Assembly: GCA_017467805.1 (NCBI GenBank)
Contig: JAFUKJ010000041.1
Location: 1-64,000, forward strand
DNA: 64,000 nt
Source of the DNA: Lachnospiraceae bacterium
GTDB taxonomy: Bacteria; Bacillota; Clostridia; Lachnospirales; Lachnospiraceae
Direction: 5' to 3'
The position numbers and the translations under genes were made by a program. The notes under the pieces were generated by a model. The model was not told the DNA's origin. It was given only the letters and a program-made list of their open reading frames with translations, and ran no database searches. This document shows positions 26,643 to 36,399 of the stretch, piece by piece; the stretch's first letter is position 1; each line of letters begins with the position of its first letter.

Positions 26643-28088
26643 ATGAATTATTTATTAATCAATTACATCCTCAGTCGTGTCGTGGCAATTGAAGGTATCT
26701 TTCTGTTATTGCCAAGCTTGACAGGACTTATTTATGGTGAGAAAGATGATGCGCTGGTTTATTCTATTACTGCTGTCATTTGCATCATTGCAGGTGTATT
26801 GTCAGGTATGGCAACCCCTAAGAGCAATACCTTTTTTGCCAAGGAAGCGTTTCTTGCGGTTTCCTTAAGCTGGATTGCCATGAGTTTAATCGGTGCTTTG
26901 CCGCTTTGTATCACGGGTGATATTCCGCATTATCTTGATGCCTTATTTGAAATTGTATCAGGCTTTACTACCACAGGCTCCAGTATTCTAACCAATGTAG
27001 AAGCTTTATCACATGCCAACCTTATCTGGCGCAGCTTCTCTCACTGGATTGGCGGTATGGGAGTTTTAGTATTCATCTTGGCAGTGCTTCCTATGTCAGG
27101 CGGCTCTACCATGAATCTGATGAAGGCAGAAAGCCCTGGTCCATCTGTTGGTAAGCTTGTTCCCCGTATGCAGCAAACTGCATTTTTGCTATATGCCATT
27201 TACTTCGTATTAACAGTTATACAGGCAATTCTTTTATTACTGGGTGGAATGTCATTATTCGATGCTCTTTGCCACGCTTTTGCAACAACAGGCACAGGTG
27301 GCTTTGGTATCAAGAACGACAGTATGGCTGGCTACTCTACCTATTTGCAGAATGTCACTACTGTATTTATGTTTCTATGCGGTATGAACTTTACCTTCTT
27401 CTACTATTTATTAATACGAAAGGTAAAGGATGCCTTTTCCATCGAGGAAATTCGCTGGTACTTTGGCTTTTTTGCGGGTGCTGTGATTCTAATTACCATG
27501 AATCTTGTAGCAAATGGCGGAAGGTTCTGGCATAGTCTGCAACAGGTTACCTTCCAGGTAGCCTCTGTTATGACTTCAACAGGTTACGCCACAACAGACT
27601 ATAACCAATGGCCCGAGTTTTCAAGATTTATGATACTGCTTGTTATGTTTATAGGTGCCTGCGCAGGCTCTACAGGCGGCGGTGTTAAGGTGTCACGTAT
27701 CGTGATTTACTTAAAACAGATTAAGAAGGAGCTGTTGCAGCAGATTCATCCAAGACGTATCTGTGTTATCAAGATGGATAAGAAGGGCATCGAGCATGAG
27801 ACCATCCGCTCATGCAACGTATTTATCATGGCTTGGCTTGCTGTATTTTTGGTTTCGGCTATGTTGATTAGCCTTGATAACGTTGACACGACTACAAACT
27901 TTACAGCGGTTCTTGCAACGCTGAATAATATCGGTCCTGGCTTAAATGTCGTTGGACCTACGGGAAACTTTTCCGAGTTTTCCTATTTTTCGAAATTAGT
28001 ATTAATCTTTGATATGCTGGCTGGACGATTAGAGATTATTCCGATTTTGATTTTGTTTCACCCAGCCACTTGGAAAAAGAAAGCATGA
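26643..28088 (+). CDS. trkH: Trk potassium uptake channel subunit TrkH
   Basis: 481 aa integral membrane protein. It has the fourfold M1-P-M2 architecture with selectivity-filter-like segments such as SGFTTTGSSIL, ATTGTGGFGI, MTSTGYATTDY and LNNIGPG. It pairs with TrkA encoded 13 bp upstream. GAGG lies 7 nt before the ATG. The stop codon sits inside a perfect 19-bp terminator stem. Confidence 0.95.
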   Translation: MNYLLINYILSRVVAIEGIFLLLPSLTGLIYGEKDDALVYSITAVICIIAGVLSGMATPKSNTFFAKEAFLAVSLSWIAMSLIGALPLCITGDIPHYLDALFEIVSGFTTTGSSILTNVEALSHANLIWRSFSHWIGGMGVLVFILAVLPMSGGSTMNLMKAESPGPSVGKLVPRMQQTAFLLYAIYFVLTVIQAILLLLGGMSLFDALCHAFATTGTGGFGIKNDSMAGYSTYLQNVTTVFMFLCGMNFTFFYYLLIRKVKDAFSIEEIRWYFGFFAGAVILITMNLVANGGRFWHSLQQVTFQVASVMTSTGYATTDYNQWPEFSRFMILLVMFIGACAGSTGGGVKVSRIVIYLKQIKKELLQQIHPRRICVIKMDKKGIEHETIRSCNVFIMAWLAVFLVSAMLISLDNVDTTTNFTAVLATLNNIGPGLNVVGPTGNFSEFSYFSKLVLIFDMLAGRLEIIPILILFHPATWKKKA

Positions 28089-28123
28089 TATTGTGCAACT
28101 GCACAATATCATGCTTTCTTTTT
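28079..28123. terminator. Perfect 19-bp terminator stem at the trkH end
   Basis: GAAAGCATGATATTGTGCA and its exact complement are separated by 2 nt and followed by five T. It includes the trkH stop and abuts the stop of the convergent ABC permease gene; a matching A run on the left makes it usable in both directions. Confidence 0.9.
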
Positions 28124-30719
28124 AATCCACACTCTTCAATGATTCTGTCATACTCACCTTATTAATCTTTCCCTGCATGAGAAGATTTACCACCAGTGAG
28201 AATACAACTGTTAGTATCACGCTGTACGCATAGCTGATTGGAAGTACATGGATATCAAAGCCTATATTCTCCACCACAATTTCATTCATTACGAAATCAT
28301 GCAGATAATGTCCCATACCCATTCCTACAACTGCTCCAATCAATGTCAAAAGTATATTTTCTCTAAATACATAATCTGCGGTCTCTCTGTCATAGAAGCC
28401 TAACACCTTAATGGTTGCTATTTCTCGGATTCTTTCTGTTATATTTATATTGGTCAGGTTATACAAGACAATAAATGCAAGACCAGCTGCACAGATTATA
28501 ATCACTACAACCACCAAATCAAGACTCTTCATCATATTTGTTACTCTGTCCATAGTATCCCGATTCACAGTTACAACAGATACATCCTCTAATTCCATCA
28601 ATTCTGTAGAAAGAGCGCGTATCTCATCCTCCTTGGCGGCATTGAGATAAACTGTCTTGTACTCAGCCTCCTCACCCATAAGTGCCTCGTAGGTATCGGC
28701 ACCAATATACGCATAATTATTGATAAAGTTCTGCGCAATGGCTCCCACCTTTACTTCGATTATATTCTGGTCATCATCGCGGATTTCCACGCTGTCTCCG
28801 ATTTCCAAGCCATATTTCTTAGCATAGTTATCACAAATAATAATCTCACCCGCCTTTGGCATGGAAACCTTCTCTTTTTCTGCCGTATGCAAATCAATAA
28901 ATGTATCAAGCTCTGTATCCTCAGGAATAGCCAACAGAATAATCTGCTTCTCGCTATCCTCCAGCTTCAAGTAACAGGTCTTCTCCATCAGATACATATA
29001 ATCTTCCACCTTCATATCCTCGAGAAGCTGTGCCTTTGTTTCGTCAAACTCAGACTGATAGGATACCGCTATATCAAAGATGGTAATCTCACCAAACTGC
29101 TGATTTGCCACACCTGCAATAGAATCCTTTACACCAAAGCCTGTGACAAGAAGTGCTGTACAGCCACCAATACCAAAGACCATCATAAAAAATCTTTTCT
29201 TATAGCGGAACAGATTTCTTACTGTTACCTTCTGTAAGAATTTCAATCTCTTCCAAACAAAAGGAACATATTCCAAAATAACACGCTTTCCTGCCTTAGG
29301 TGCCTTAGGACGCATCAGCTCCGCTGCGGCCTCTGCCAATGCATGATGACAGGTAGCGTAAGTCACACCCACAGAGCATAATATAGACACTGTTAAGGAA
29401 ATTACCGCTAATGTCGTATCAAAAATATAAGGCAGTTCACTTATGGTATACATCATCTCATAGGCAAACCATAATACCTTAGGGAATATATAGGTTCCAA
29501 GATAATAGCCTGCTACCGCGCCTGTAATTGCCGCAAGCCCCGAATATAAGATGAATCGTGACATAATACTTGATTCACTATATCCTAACGCCTTCATAAC
29601 ACCAATCTGTGTTCTCTGCTCCTCTACCATACGGTTCATCGTTGTCATACATACTAAAGCCGCTACCATAAAGAAAAACAAAGGAAAAACATTCGCGATT
29701 CCCGAAACAATACTTGAATCATTTTCAAAGCACACATATCCGATATTGGTATCTCTTCCTAAAACAAATACCTCTGGCTCCACTAAATCCTCAAACTCAG
29801 GCAGCGCCACCTCTGCAACAGCCGTTTCTACTGCTTCTTCAATTGCATCCTCTATCTGCTCATCGGTCATATATGGTGCCATTTCGCTTGCCTTGATTTC
29901 TTTTGTAACTTCTTCCCTGATTTCCTTGCGGATTTCTTCCCAAGCCTTTTCTTCTGCTTCGGCATACAGCTTGTCATAGCGTTCATCAGCTACCTTCTGT
30001 GTCAAAGCTTCTATCTTTTCACTGGCATTCTCTGCGTATTCCTCATATTCATCGCTATAAAGAGGATAATCTTTAGGCAGCTCCATATAGGCTTCCGTAT
30101 AATAATCTAAATCAAAGCCCTCTATTGGTAGAAAAATAAATGCGTTAATCTGCCCGTTTCCAAGAGAAGTTGTTCCTCGTTCCATCTGAATATAAAGTGG
30201 TGACTGTACAAGTCCTGTAACTGTGTACTCCTTATAAGAAAAGCTATCCAGTGTGTCCTCTTCATTTTTCGTTGATAAAACAATTTTCTTTCCAATCATG
30301 GACTCGTCATAAATATAAGCATCTATCGCACATTCATCCGCTTCCGTCGGCAGACTTCCCGCTTTCAGAACCAGTCTGTTCACATCCTCCGTGATACTAT
30401 GCGCTTTGATAACACGCTCATTTTTCTTTTCGTCCTCTACCAGAACATCCACACTTATAGCGCCTTCTACATAAGCTGAGTCATAGTCTTCGTATAGCTT
30501 CTCAATATCCTCATCTGTAAAGCCTAAGGTCGAAAGCAATCTGAAATCATAGAAATGTCTCTCTTCAAAAAAGGTTTGCGCCATTTCAAGCATAGCAGGC
30601 TCTGTAATCTTTAGTCCTGCAAAAAAGGCTACTCCCAATGCAACAATCGCCATGATTGCAATAAACCTTCCCAAACTTTGTCGAATCTCCCTAAAGTTCG
30701 ACCTCCATAATGCTACCAT
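28122..30719 (-). CDS. ABC transporter permease with two FtsX domains
   Basis: 865 aa. An N-terminal helix (about 18-38), a large outside domain, a first FtsX block (about 340-460), a middle helix and outside domain, then a second FtsX block (about 740-860). This is the large MacB/YknZ-like exporter permease type. The outside domain contains a very charged coiled-coil-like stretch (about 225-310, with EEKAWEEIRKEIREEVTKEI). The gene overlaps the ATPase gene by 7 bp. Such pairs export peptides or lipoproteins or act in antimicrobial-peptide resistance; the substrate here is unknown. Confidence 0.9.
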   Translation of the reverse strand: MVALWRSNFREIRQSLGRFIAIMAIVALGVAFFAGLKITEPAMLEMAQTFFEERHFYDFRLLSTLGFTDEDIEKLYEDYDSAYVEGAISVDVLVEDEKKNERVIKAHSITEDVNRLVLKAGSLPTEADECAIDAYIYDESMIGKKIVLSTKNEEDTLDSFSYKEYTVTGLVQSPLYIQMERGTTSLGNGQINAFIFLPIEGFDLDYYTEAYMELPKDYPLYSDEYEEYAENASEKIEALTQKVADERYDKLYAEAEEKAWEEIRKEIREEVTKEIKASEMAPYMTDEQIEDAIEEAVETAVAEVALPEFEDLVEPEVFVLGRDTNIGYVCFENDSSIVSGIANVFPLFFFMVAALVCMTTMNRMVEEQRTQIGVMKALGYSESSIMSRFILYSGLAAITGAVAGYYLGTYIFPKVLWFAYEMMYTISELPYIFDTTLAVISLTVSILCSVGVTYATCHHALAEAAAELMRPKAPKAGKRVILEYVPFVWKRLKFLQKVTVRNLFRYKKRFFMMVFGIGGCTALLVTGFGVKDSIAGVANQQFGEITIFDIAVSYQSEFDETKAQLLEDMKVEDYMYLMEKTCYLKLEDSEKQIILLAIPEDTELDTFIDLHTAEKEKVSMPKAGEIIICDNYAKKYGLEIGDSVEIRDDDQNIIEVKVGAIAQNFINNYAYIGADTYEALMGEEAEYKTVYLNAAKEDEIRALSTELMELEDVSVVTVNRDTMDRVTNMMKSLDLVVVVIIICAAGLAFIVLYNLTNINITERIREIATIKVLGFYDRETADYVFRENILLTLIGAVVGMGMGHYLHDFVMNEIVVENIGFDIHVLPISYAYSVILTVVFSLVVNLLMQGKINKVSMTESLKSVD

Positions 30720-31417
30720 TCTATATCTCCTATATCCACAATATTCTCATTCTTGCGCATACTGACTACAGTTCCATTCTTTACCTTGATAATTCTGTCC
30801 GCCATAGCAGTAATTGCCTGGTTATGCGTAATTACCACTACTGTCTTACCATTCTTACGACAGGTATCCTGCAAAAGCTTTAAGACAGCCTTACCTGTAT
30901 TATAATCCAATGCGCCTGTCGGCTCATCGCAAAGCAAAAGCTTTGGATTCTTCGCTAAAGCTCTGGCTATGGCAACTCGCTGCTGTTCGCCACCTGAAAG
31001 CTGTGCGGGGAAGTTCTGCATTCTTTCCTTCAAACCAACCTCTTCCAAAACAGTCGCTGCATCAAGCGGCTCCTTACAAATCTGCGCTGCAAGCTCTACA
31101 TTCTCCAACGCTGTCAGATTCTGCACCAGATTATAGAACTGGAATACAAAGCCTACATCATATCTTCTGTAGGTTGTCAGCTTTTTCTTATTATAAGCAG
31201 AGACCTCCTCACCATCCAGATATACATGTCCGCTTGAAAGCGTATCCATTCCACCTAATATATTTAAGATTGTAGTTTTACCAGCACCAGATGCCCCTAC
31301 AATTACACAGAATTCTCCCTCTTCAATCTCAAAATTCACACCATGCAAAGCAGGGATTTCAACCTCTCCCGTCTGATACGTTTTACTAACGTCCTCAAAG
31401 GAAACATATGCGCTCAT
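30713..31417 (-). CDS. ABC transporter ATP-binding protein (MacB/LolD type)
   Basis: 234 aa. Walker [11 protein letters not shown] loop FQFYNLV, signature [15 protein letters not shown], Walker [13 protein letters not shown] and H-loop VVITHNQ are all present. It belongs to the group that works with FtsX-type permeases, and the permease gene overlaps its end. AAGGA lies 9 nt before the ATG. Confidence 0.95.
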   Translation of the reverse strand: MSAYVSFEDVSKTYQTGEVEIPALHGVNFEIEEGEFCVIVGASGAGKTTILNILGGMDTLSSGHVYLDGEEVSAYNKKKLTTYRRYDVGFVFQFYNLVQNLTALENVELAAQICKEPLDAATVLEEVGLKERMQNFPAQLSGGEQQRVAIARALAKNPKLLLCDEPTGALDYNTGKAVLKLLQDTCRKNGKTVVVITHNQAITAMADRIIKVKNGTVVSMRKNENIVDIGDIEW

Positions 31418-31471
31418 ACTGTTCCATCCTTTCTACGCAAATCCTCACATCTTCTACCAACTAATTCAGAC

Positions 31472-31500
31472 AAAAACGATGCCACTTATGTGACATCGTT
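31472..31500 (-). terminator. Terminator downstream of the first LacI-fold/GGDEF gene
   Basis: Minus strand: AACGATGtCAC pairs with GTGgCATCGTT over an ATAA loop and is followed by TTTTGTC. It separates this gene from the ABC operon. Confidence 0.75.
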
Positions 31501-31543
31501 CTTTTGTCTTCCTCTATTGTAAATTCTATTTTATTATAATTTA

Positions 31544-33445
31544 TTAACGTCTGTTCTTATTCCGCTTTACCTTATCCTCGTACATCAGCTTATCCGATTC
31601 TCTAATTAAGTCCTCAAAGTCCAAAGAATCACTTGCATCCGCACAGAAGATACCTACACTCGCTTCTGCCAAATATGGCTTATTGGAATAAGAGTTAAAG
31701 TCAGTCAGAAACTTGTTAAGCCTTTCCTTAATCACAAGCTCATCACAGGTTCTGTCTATAAATGCAATCATCTCATCACCGCCAAAGCGGGCACACAATG
31801 CGTCCGACGGACAAGCCCACTTTAATGCATCTGCAACTGCACGTATCGCATTATCACCTTCTGCATGACCATAATTATCATTAATGAACTTCAAGCCATC
31901 CAAATCGGCAAGAATAACAGTAATACAGCCATCCTGGTCCCGTACTCTTTCTGCCATCTCATAGTATTTTTTCACGAATCCATTACGATTATATAGACCT
32001 GTTAATACATCAAACTGATACATACTTTCCATCTGTTTCTTCAGATAGTTCTGATATCGATTATTTCGATAGCCGCCAATTGCTCTCGCTAAGGAGTTAA
32101 CATACATAATCATATCACAAAATTCCATGGAACCATATTCCTCATAATGGAAACAAATATATCCCAATGTTTGTCCAAGATATTCCAAAGCCATAAAGAA
32201 AAGCGGCTGTCCTCGCTGTACAAGCCCTGCAATATTAGGAATAATCACATTTTCCTTATAGGCTTCCATGACATTATCCACGGCCTCTCCCCTGCATAAA
32301 AACATATGCCAGCTTTCCTCCATAGAATCCTCTCTTTTACTACTCATAGGATTCAATGTCTCATCTACACAGCAATGCTTTAAGATACAGGTAGCTTCCT
32401 TCTTCATATAACGCTGCCATATTCTGGATGCATCATTGATATTCTCACATAAGGATACCTGTGCTGCAACATCTGAACAATATCGTTCCTCATCCTGATA
32501 TCGATAGAAATTGGTATTAATTCTCTTAATAATCTTCTCTGACTGAATGCTCATATTCGGTGTACACCCACAGGACTCCGAATATACAGACATCGGCTTA
32601 ACATAGTAACGCTTTTGCAATTCCCGATTGTGGAAGTAATCCTCCATAATCTCCGTGATGCGTGCTGCAAACTCATCATAATCACAAATACAGGTGGTTA
32701 TCTTAGGAATATTAAAGAAAGCATCATCGATTCCATCAAAGCCTGTTACAATCACATCCTCAGGCACACGATGTCCTTTCTCTCTTAACATGTGAGCACA
32801 GTTCATCGCCATCGCATCATTCGCACAGATAATCGCCTCAGGTATCTCACTTCTTTGCAAAAGCACTTTCATTGCACGTTGTGTCGGCTCTGCCCAGAAT
32901 TCACCATAGCTAATCATGGAATCATCCACAACGATGCCATTGTCCTTGCACACCTTACGAAATATAGCAAGTCTCTGTTCTGAAAAGCTTTCATTCGGTA
33001 TTCCTCCCATAAAATGAGGCTTTCTCACTCCATGACCCTCAATGACATGTCTGACAATCTGCTCAAAGCCCTTTTCATAGTCAAAGTATATTTCATAGCA
33101 ATCCTCATCCTCTCCATCAATCAGAAAGGTTGGAATATTATTCGCCTTTGCGCCTGTAGCAATCTCATGTACCATCTGCTTACTCTTGATATTCTCTGAC
33201 ATGATCATAACCGCATCTGTCACATCATAATCAATCAGCTTCATAACGTCCACATCGCCGCGTTCTGTCATAACAGTACGATATTTTTCTTCTTCATGCC
33301 AACACAAATCCGCATATATGCTATAGACAAACAAACAATATCCCTGCTTATCAAAATATTCACTTAAATACTTTATAAAATCATAATTAGTCGCCTCATA
33401 AATTCTTGATGTGCATAAGGCTATTATTTTTCTATCACCAATCAT
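31544..33445 (-). CDS. Cytosolic LacI-type ligand-binding domain fused to GGDEF (copy A)
   Basis: 633 aa, no signal peptide and no membrane helix. Residues 1-285 resemble the LacI/PBP1 sugar-binding fold (AIICANDAMAMNCAHMLREK, then DVIVTGFDGIDDAFF) but the DNA-binding helix-turn-helix is absent. A Ser-Cys-Gly-Cys motif (291-294) follows, then a middle domain (about 300-460) and a GGDEF domain with DVLTGLYNRNGF, DLDGLKFINDNYGHAEGD and ARFGGDEMIAF (555-559). The final Phe is Met; the Asp/Glu are kept, so activity is likely. No RxxD site is seen. GGGGG lies 7 nt before the ATG. A paralogue lies at 42361-44277. Confidence 0.9.
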   Translation of the reverse strand: MIGDRKIIALCTSRIYEATNYDFIKYLSEYFDKQGYCLFVYSIYADLCWHEEEKYRTVMTERGDVDVMKLIDYDVTDAVMIMSENIKSKQMVHEIATGAKANNIPTFLIDGEDEDCYEIYFDYEKGFEQIVRHVIEGHGVRKPHFMGGIPNESFSEQRLAIFRKVCKDNGIVVDDSMISYGEFWAEPTQRAMKVLLQRSEIPEAIICANDAMAMNCAHMLREKGHRVPEDVIVTGFDGIDDAFFNIPKITTCICDYDEFAARITEIMEDYFHNRELQKRYYVKPMSVYSESCGCTPNMSIQSEKIIKRINTNFYRYQDEERYCSDVAAQVSLCENINDASRIWQRYMKKEATCILKHCCVDETLNPMSSKREDSMEESWHMFLCRGEAVDNVMEAYKENVIIPNIAGLVQRGQPLFFMALEYLGQTLGYICFHYEEYGSMEFCDMIMYVNSLARAIGGYRNNRYQNYLKKQMESMYQFDVLTGLYNRNGFVKKYYEMAERVRDQDGCITVILADLDGLKFINDNYGHAEGDNAIRAVADALKWACPSDALCARFGGDEMIAFIDRTCDELVIKERLNKFLTDFNSYSNKPYLAEASVGIFCADASDSLDFEDLIRESDKLMYEDKVKRNKNRR

Positions 33446-33478
33446 TCTGTTGCCCCCACAAAATTCCCCTCATTAATA

Positions 33479-33506
33479 ATTATACTACAATTTGACAATA
33501 CTGCAA
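33479..33506 (-). promoter_or_regulatory. Promoter of LacI-fold/GGDEF gene A
   Basis: Minus strand: TTGCAG (33501-33506) and TATAAT (33479-33484) with a 16-bp spacer. The predicted leader is only about 27 nt long. Confidence 0.65.
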
Positions 33507-33522
33507 TATTTTCAAAACAAAA

Positions 33523-33551
33523 TAGTGTCGCTATATGCAATAGCGACACTA
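33523..33551 (-). terminator. Terminator downstream of uxuB
   Basis: Minus strand: TAGTGTCGCTA pairs with TAGCGACACTA over a 7-nt loop and is followed by TTTTGTTTTG. Confidence 0.75.
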
Positions 33552-33571
33552 CTCGCAAAATTAACTATTTA

Positions 33572-35182
33572 TTAGACATATCTCCACAGAGTCTCTCTTA
33601 CGGCACCAATGCCCTGAGTCATCTCACTCAAATAGCTGCACACGACATCTGCAAGTCCAACCTCATAGAGATTGACACCAAAAATCTTCTCATCCTTTAA
33701 AATCGGCGCTACTGCGGACTCTACATCCTGCTCCTCTGTCAGCTTTAAATCTGCTACATACGGGCAAACTGTAGCAAGCAATGGGTCTGGGCTAAGCTCA
33801 AACTGGTTTCCATTGTCATCAATACCCATCAGATAGCGAAGCCAGCCTGCAAACACAAGCGGAATCAGCTTCAAATCACTTACATTTAGGTCAGGCGATG
33901 CCTGATATGCCTTAATCGTTTCACCAAATCGAATTGCCAGCTTCTGCGAAGTATCTGTTGCGATTCTCTGTGGTGTATCAGGCATAAATGGATTCGGAAT
34001 ACGAACATTTAATACAGTATCAATAAATACCTTCGGGTCAAGAACTCCAGGATTTACTACTACTGGAAGCCCCTCTACATAACCGATAGTCTCTACCAGC
34101 TTTTTCAGCTCCTTGTCCTTCATCTCCTCAGAAATCTTGGTATATCCAAGCAGGCAGCCAAATACTGCAAGCGCTGTGTGCAAAGGATTCAGACAGGTAC
34201 AAACCTTCATCTTCTCCACCTTATCAACCGTCTCTCTTGGTGTAAACATGATGCCGCCCTTCTCAAGCTGCGGTCTTCCGTTCGGGAACGCATCCTCGAT
34301 TACCAGATACTCGCACTCCTCTGCATTTACAAAAGGTGCAACATAGGTATTCTTAGAGGTAATAACAGGCTCCAGCTCCTCAATCCCATCTTTTTTCAAT
34401 ATATCCTCTACCGAAGCATCTGGTCTTGGTGTAATCTTATCAATCATTGACCAAGGAAAGGTTACCTTGCTCTTATCATTCACATAGTCAGCAAAGCCTT
34501 TATCTCCGACTCCATTTGCAGCCCATTTCTCTGCAAAGGAATTAATTGCCGCATACAGCTTATCTCCATTATGGGAGCAATTATCCATACTCACCATCGC
34601 AACAGGCTTTTGACCAGCCTCATATCTCGCATAGAGAAGTGCTGCCACCTTACCGATATAGCTCATAGGCTTTGTCGGTCCCTTTGCAAGGTCATCCGCC
34701 ACATCAGGTAACAGCTCGCCCTTACCATTTACCAGACTATAGCCCTTCTCTGTAATGGTAAATGATACCATCTGCAAGGAATCTGCCGCAAAAATCTCTT
34801 TTAATCTTGCAAAATCTGTGACATTCTCAGAATCCACTGTCAAAGACTCCACCACACTGCCTACGACGGTTTTCTCCACATTACCGTCTGCCTTTAAGGT
34901 AACAAGGATTGTATAATCATCATGTGGCTTATTCATCTTCTCTATAATCTCATAATCATAGCCTTCTGCTACTACAAGACCTCTATCCAGTACCCCCTCA
35001 TTCAAAAGGTTCTGTACTACATTTGCCTGAAAAGCTCTGAAAATATTACCTGCACCAAAGTGAATCCAGAAAGGCTTCTCCTTTGTCGCCTTTGTCACAG
35101 CGTCTCTGTCAAACTGCGGAAGCTTATAACCTGTTGCTTCCCACTGCTTTCTATCTGATAAACCGTTTTCATTTAATCTCAT
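33572..35182 (-). CDS. uxuB: Mannitol dehydrogenase-family reductase, probable fructuronate reductase
   Basis: 536 aa. The N-terminal Rossmann part starts at WIHFGAGNIFRAFQANV; the C-terminal domain carries CTCLNPLHTALAVFG, where Asn and His belong to the family's catalytic set. The mannitol dehydrogenase family includes fructuronate and tagaturonate reductases; the adjacent uxuA makes fructuronate reductase (D-fructuronate to D-mannonate) the likely role. The start at 35182 (MRLNENGLSDR) lies 20 bp past the uxuA stop; a longer frame overlaps uxuA. AAAGG lies about 13 nt upstream. Confidence 0.85.
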   Translation of the reverse strand: MRLNENGLSDRKQWEATGYKLPQFDRDAVTKATKEKPFWIHFGAGNIFRAFQANVVQNLLNEGVLDRGLVVAEGYDYEIIEKMNKPHDDYTILVTLKADGNVEKTVVGSVVESLTVDSENVTDFARLKEIFAADSLQMVSFTITEKGYSLVNGKGELLPDVADDLAKGPTKPMSYIGKVAALLYARYEAGQKPVAMVSMDNCSHNGDKLYAAINSFAEKWAANGVGDKGFADYVNDKSKVTFPWSMIDKITPRPDASVEDILKKDGIEELEPVITSKNTYVAPFVNAEECEYLVIEDAFPNGRPQLEKGGIMFTPRETVDKVEKMKVCTCLNPLHTALAVFGCLLGYTKISEEMKDKELKKLVETIGYVEGLPVVVNPGVLDPKVFIDTVLNVRIPNPFMPDTPQRIATDTSQKLAIRFGETIKAYQASPDLNVSDLKLIPLVFAGWLRYLMGIDDNGNQFELSPDPLLATVCPYVADLKLTEEQDVESAVAPILKDEKIFGVNLYEVGLADVVCSYLSEMTQGIGAVRETLWRYV

Positions 35183-35202
35183 CCCAAATACCTGTACCTT
35201 TC

Positions 35203-36276
35203 TTACTTTCTGGTCTGGCTCTTCTCGATTGCTTCCCATAAGCCATTGAGATAAGTTGCTCCTAATGCTCTGTCATATAAACCATAGCCAGGCATTGCCA
35301 CCTCATCCCAAATCATACGACCATGGTCAGGTCTGATAGGCCCCGTAAATCCAATATCATATAAAGCTTTCATAATCTCATACATATCAAAGGTTCCATC
35401 AGATGATAAGTGCGCTGCCTCTTCGAAATCTGTTGGTGAATTGAACTTCAGGTTTCTTACATGTGCAAAATGAATTCTTCCCTTTAAGGAGCGAATCATA
35501 TCAGGTAAATCATTCTCCAGATTCGTTCCATAAGAACCCGAACAGAAGGTAACACCATTATGTGGGTTATCTACCATCTCCATCATGCGAAGAATATTCT
35601 TCTTATTGATGATAATACGAGGTAAGCCGAATACACTCCACGCAGGGTCATCAGGGTGAATTGCCATATTTATATCATATTTATCACATACAGGCATAAT
35701 TCTCTCAAGGAAGTACTTCAGATTTGCGAATAACTTTTCGTCATCCACATCCTTGTACATTGCGAACAATTCCTTTACACGCTCCATTCTGTCAGGCTCC
35801 CAGCCTGGCATAATGGTACCATTCATATCACCTGAAATAGATTCAAACATCTTCTCAGGGTCAAGTGCATCTACTGCATCCTGTGTATAGGCAAGTACTG
35901 TCGAGCCATCAGCACGCTTCCTTGCAAGCTCTGTTCTTGTCCAATCAAACACTGGCATGAAATTATAACAAACCAGATGAATATCCTCTTCTCCAAGATT
36001 TGTTAAAGTCTCAATATAGTTATCAATATACATATCACGGTCAGGCGAACCAACCTTAATTGCATCATGAATATTTACACTCTCTATGCCTGCAATATGA
36101 AGTCCTGCTGCCTCTACCTCAGCCTTCATTTCACGAATTCTCTCTCTGCTCCATACCTCACCAGGCTTTGTATCATACAATGTTGTAATAACGCCATTCA
36201 CACCTGGAATCTGGCGAATCTGCTTCAAAGTAACCGTATCAAATTTAGAACCATACCATCTTAATGTCATTTCCAT
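35203..36276 (-). CDS. uxuA: Mannonate dehydratase
   Basis: 357 aa. UxuA removes water from D-mannonate to give 2-keto-3-deoxygluconate in hexuronate breakdown. Signatures seen: MTLRWYGSKFD at the start, NMAIHPDDPAWSVFGLPRI, GVTFCSGSYG, HVRNLKF and IRPDHGRMIWDE, with metal-ligand His, Cys and Asp residues. GGAGG lies 9 nt before the ATG. It is the first gene of uxuAB and has a good promoter. Kinase and aldolase for the product are not in the window. Confidence 0.95.
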   Translation of the reverse strand: MEMTLRWYGSKFDTVTLKQIRQIPGVNGVITTLYDTKPGEVWSRERIREMKAEVEAAGLHIAGIESVNIHDAIKVGSPDRDMYIDNYIETLTNLGEEDIHLVCYNFMPVFDWTRTELARKRADGSTVLAYTQDAVDALDPEKMFESISGDMNGTIMPGWEPDRMERVKELFAMYKDVDDEKLFANLKYFLERIMPVCDKYDINMAIHPDDPAWSVFGLPRIIINKKNILRMMEMVDNPHNGVTFCSGSYGTNLENDLPDMIRSLKGRIHFAHVRNLKFNSPTDFEEAAHLSSDGTFDMYEIMKALYDIGFTGPIRPDHGRMIWDEVAMPGYGLYDRALGATYLNGLWEAIEKSQTRK

Positions 36277-36322
36277 TAGAAAATACCTCCGTTATTCTGA
36301 TAATTACACATTATACACTACA

Positions 36323-36351
36323 ATTATACAACATTTCTTCCTGACGTACAA
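36323..36351 (-). promoter_or_regulatory. Promoter of uxuAB
   Basis: Minus strand: TTGTAC (36346-36351) and TATAAT (36323-36328) with a 17-bp spacer, about 47 bp upstream of the uxuA ATG. A second TATAAT-like match lies 11 bp downstream. Confidence 0.65.
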
Positions 36352-36399
36352 GAACACCGCCTATTCTCATCAAAGAAGTCTCATTAAAGAAGAAAAAAT

